In this document: piece after piece, positions 61,446 through 64,000 of the stretch
Numbering within the stretch: position 1 is the first letter of the stretch
Layout: every line of letters starts with the position of its first letter
NCBI RefSeq assembly: GCF_000189635.1
Contig: NW_002476523.1
Span: 310,001 to 374,000, forward strand
Length of the DNA stretch: 64,000 nt
Direction of reading: 5' to 3'
DNA from: Tetrahymena thermophila SB210
Taxonomy: Eukaryota > Ciliophora > Oligohymenophorea > Hymenostomatida > Tetrahymenidae
The notes under the pieces: model-generated
What the model was told of the DNA's origin: nothing
The model's input: the letters and a program-made list of their open reading frames with translations, nothing else
Databases searched by the model: none
Made by a program: the position numbers and the translations under genes

Positions 61446-64000
61446 TCATTAGAAATTTAAATTAAAGACAACTAATCTTTATGATTTAAGACACTTGCCT
61501 TTTACTTTGAATTTTTATGAAAATTCCATTGAGCTAAAAATTTTAAAATAAATCTGTGTAAATTTTAAATAAATATCAAAATAGAATAAACTTTTAAATT
61601 ATAAATTATTCTTTAAATTCATAAATAAAATAATATTAGTGCAATAAAAAAGATAAAAAAATAAATCAAATAAATGCTAGATTTTTATAATAAACCTATA
61701 GAACCTAAAATGTTTTATTTACAAATTATCTCCTTATATCTATATAAATACATAATAAAACAAATAAAAATATATATAAACAAAATAAAATTTAATTTTA
61801 ATTTTAAGATGTATTCTGAGTGCATTTATATGTGCGAGTATTTCTATTCTATTCTATCACCAATTTAATTTCCACTTTTTAAATATTGAAGAAAAAATAT
61901 ATCATTAAATAGTTAATTAGAAGGAAAAAATGAAGAAAAATATGAAATAATAAAATTAATTAATAATAAAAGCAAATGAATAAAATAAATGATGAGCTTA
62001 ATTAACAAAGGAAAAACAAAACAGCAAGCACGATAAAAAGAAAAAGAAAAAAGAGCTTTATTGTTTTTAATTAGTTTTTATAATTAAAAATATCACAATC
62101 CAAAACAAATAAACTGTTTATACTCAAGTTCAAGTGTCAAATTTGAGAGATTAATGCATTTTGCTAAAGCAGAACCTAAGCCTGATGCACCTTCATCACC
62201 AATTTAATTTTCACTTTTTAAATATTTAAGAAAAAATATATCATTAAATAGTTAATTAGAAGGAAAAAATGAAGAAAAAATATGAAATAATAAAATTAAT
62301 TAATAATAAAAGCAAATGAATAAAATAAATGATGAGCTTAATTAACAAAGGAAAAACAAAACAGCAAGCACGATAAAAAGAAAAAGAAAAAAGAGCTTTA
62401 TTGTTTTTAATTAGTTTTTATAATTAAAAATATCACAATCCAAAACAAATAAACTGTTTTTACTCAAGGTTAAGTGTCAAATTTGAGAGATTAATGCATT
62501 TTGCTAAAGCTGAACCTAAGCCTGATGCACCCATTGCACCAATTTAATTGTTACTTTTTAAATATTGAAGAAAAAATATATCATTAAATAGTTAATTAGA
62601 AGGAAAAAATGAAGAAAAAATATGAAATAATAAAATTAATTAATAATAAAAGCAAATGAATAAAATAAATGATGAGCTTAATTAACAAAGAAAAAACAAA
62701 ACAGCAAGCACGATAAAAAGAAAAAGAAAAAAGAGCTTTATTGTTTTTAATTAGTTTTTATAATTAAAAATATCACAATCCAAAACAAATAAACTGTTTT
62801 TACTCAAGGTTAAGTGTCAAATTTGAGAGATTAATGCATTTTGCTAAAGTTGAACCTAAGCCTGATGCACCCATTGCACCAATTTTATTGTTACTTTTTA
62901 AATATTGAAGAAAAAATATATCATTAAATAGTTAATTAGAAGGAAAAAATGAAGAAAAAATATGAAATAATAAAATTAATTAATAATAAAAGCAAATGAA
63001 TAAAATAAATGATGAGCTTAATTAACAAAGAAAAAACAAAACAGCAAGCACGATAAAAAGAAAAAGAAAAAAGAGCTTTATTGTTTTTAATTAGTTTTTA
63101 TAATTAAAAATATCACAATCCAAAACAAATAAAGTGTTTTTACTAAAGGTTAAGTGTCAAATTTGAGAGATTAATGCATTTTGCTAAAGCTGAACCTAAG
63201 TCTGATGCACCTTCATCACCAATTTAAAAAAGAAGGGCTAAGCGACTCGAGTGGGCGAGTCGGAGGGTCTTAGCAGTGATATCGGGGGTTCGAATCCTAT
63301 ACCGCCCCCTTTATTTCGAAAAATTCCATGTAAAAATGTGAATGTTACCAGCGGTCTCCTTGGTAGGAGGGAAGGGCCAAATCTGATAGGTGGTAAAGAG
63401 GAGGCCCCATTCTGAACAGAAGATCTGGAATACAAATGGGAAGCGAGCATAATGCGTAGTCAAATCATGGAAGATTAGTAGAAATGCCATTAGGGTGTAG
63501 GTGACCCTTCCCTTCTAATATATTACCCACAATTATATATAAATAAATTGGTATACGTATAATAATAATGTATAAGTAATTATATATAGGGCCCCTATCC
63601 CGAGTGCATGTCACCATGTGCGAGTATGTATGTATGTATGTATCACCAATTTAATTTCTACTTTTTAAATATTGAAGAAAAAATATATCATTAAATAGTT
63701 AATTAGAAGGAAAAAATGAAGAAAAAATATGAAATAATAAAATTAATTAATAATAAAAGCAAATGAATAAAATAAATGATGAGCTTAATTAACAAAGGAA
63801 AAACAAAACAGCAAGCATGATAAAAAGAAAAAGAAAAAAGAGCTTTATTGTTTTTAATTAGTTTTTATAATTAAAAATATCACAATCCAAAACAAATAAA
63901 CTGTTTATACTCAAGTTCAAGTGTCAAATTTGAGAGATTAATGCATTTTGCTAAAGCAGAACCTAAGCCTGATGCACCTTCATCACCAATTTAATTTCCA
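61446..64000 (-). CDS. Leucine-rich-repeat exon array 3, partial and interrupted by an inserted element
   Basis: Minus-strand 90-nt LRR exons lie at 62124-62213, 62464-62553, 62804-62893 and 63911-64000 (the window edge). A fifth, beginning at 63144, is cut at 63226 by the inserted element and picks up at 63642. A short terminal exon like that of array 1 lies at 61446-61476 (TGA). Repeats read NKIGAMGASGLGSTLAKC and NQIGDEGASGLGSALAKC. Units recur every 340 bp with introns almost identical in sequence, indicating very recent amplification. The exon ending at 61874 is also disrupted, 15-20 bp in, by sequence like the end of the inserted element. With two broken exons the 3' part is unlikely to give a normal protein; array 1 at 20.8-24.2 kb is the closest relative. 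Confidence 0.65.
61815..61856 (+). mobile_element. Decayed 3'-end remnant of the SINE-like element
   Basis: The stretch containing GAGTGCATTTATATGTGCGAGTAT, read here in two parts as GAGTGCAT and ATGTGCGAGTAT, parallels GAGTGCATG and ATGTGCGAGTAT at the 3' end of the element at 63227-63641. It is followed by a short TATTC repeat instead of TATG and then by the same LRR exon target (ATCACCAATTTA). The sequence to its left is ordinary AT-rich DNA with no tRNA-like head. I infer a duplicated and truncated copy of the same insertion. Confidence 0.5.
63215..63226. repeat. Target-site duplication, left copy
   Basis: ATCACCAATTTA, part of the LRR exon, immediately left of the SINE-like element. The same 12 bases follow the element at 63642-63653. 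Confidence 0.75.
63227..63641 (+). mobile_element. tRNA-derived SINE-like insertion, 415 bp
   Basis: This segment has far higher GC content than all its surroundings and interrupts an LRR exon. Near its 5' end it has a hairpin (GACTCG paired with CGAGTC), an A-box-like TGGGCGAGTCGG at 63252-63263 and a perfect B-box GGTTCGAATCC at 63287-63297, with 35 bp between their starts, as in RNA polymerase III internal promoters. The middle (63300-63530) is unlike anything else in the window and holds a CTCCT/AGGAG hairpin at 63356-63369. The 3' end is a short TATG repeat. It is flanked by a direct repeat ATCACCAATTTA. Removing the insert plus one repeat restores a 340-bp LRR unit exactly. This is the architecture of a tRNA-derived SINE. 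Contaminating DNA joined in assembly is the alternative. Confidence 0.65.
63252..63297 (+). promoter_or_regulatory. RNA polymerase III A and B box pair
   Basis: A box at 63252-63263 matches TRGCNNAGYNGG in 11 of 12 positions; B box at 63287-63297 matches GGTTCGANNCC fully. No full tRNA cloverleaf can be drawn: the acceptor arms do not pair, so this is tRNA-like, not a tRNA gene. Confidence 0.65.
63642..63653. repeat. Target-site duplication, right copy
   Basis: ATCACCAATTTA directly after the TATG tail. The LRR exon continues from here, so one of the two copies was made on insertion. Confidence 0.75.

Noticed and set aside
63237..63312. Possible true tRNA gene
   Set aside because: A and B boxes are present but the acceptor arms do not pair and the T stem is weak, so it is tRNA-like only.
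63238..63450. Minus-strand open frame of 70 codons within the SINE-like element
   Set aside because: It lies entirely inside the tRNA-like head and body, has no family resemblance, and is explained by the higher GC content lowering stop-codon frequency.
61875..64000. CRISPR-like regular repeat
   Set aside because: The 340-bp regularity is explained by LRR exon-intron units in a eukaryotic genome; no short palindromic repeats with unique spacers.
1..64000. Telomere or chromosome-end repeats (CCCCAA/TTGGGG)
   Set aside because: No run of either motif at the ends or inside, so the window is internal to a chromosome.

Overview
The window is ciliate macronuclear DNA, most likely from Tetrahymena or a close relative. 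It is very AT-rich. Every convincing gene reads TAA and TAG as glutamine and ends only at TGA. Genes are split by short AT-rich introns (about 50-70 bp in compact genes) with GT and AG borders. Exons were assigned by eye from reading frame, splice dinucleotides and phase, so borders are models, not observed transcripts. One run of 100 N (2599-2698) marks an assembly gap.

Layout. (1) 1-20.4 kb: three direct tandem copies of a cysteine-rich GPI-type surface protein of the immobilization-antigen family, each with copied flanks. Copies 1 and 2 are nearly identical; copy 3 is diverged and has ten internal repeats instead of eight. (2) 20.8-24.2 kb: a leucine-rich-repeat (LRR) gene on the minus strand in which each LRR is one 90-nt exon. 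(3) 24.2-33.2 kb: gene-poor, with an isolated exon, a three-copy 41-bp repeat, and two diverged, decayed copies of a minus-strand gene of unknown function. (4) 33.2-37.0 kb: a broken tetratricopeptide-repeat (TPR) array with an inverted block and several frame breaks. (5) 38.1-44.2 kb: a second LRR gene of about 30 exons. (6) 45.0-60.4 kb: the conserved single-copy part: a 14-exon ABCA-type ABC transporter (1425 residues), a three-exon alpha/beta hydrolase (406 residues), a multi-exon Q/N-rich coiled-coil gene with an IQ-like motif, and an intronless TRAPPC2L-like gene. (7) 61.4-64 kb: a third LRR exon array of nearly identical 340-bp units.

The most unusual item is at 63227-63641: a GC-richer 415-bp segment with tRNA-type A and B boxes near one end and a short TATG repeat at the other, flanked by a 12-bp direct duplication of the LRR exon it interrupts. 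It has the architecture of a tRNA-derived SINE, which is unexpected in a macronuclear genome. A decayed piece of the same 3' end sits at the equivalent position of another LRR unit near 61.8 kb.

The window thus mixes expanding repeat-protein families (surface antigens, LRR, TPR), where copy number, exon number and decay are all changing, with a compact block of ordinary housekeeping and transport genes.
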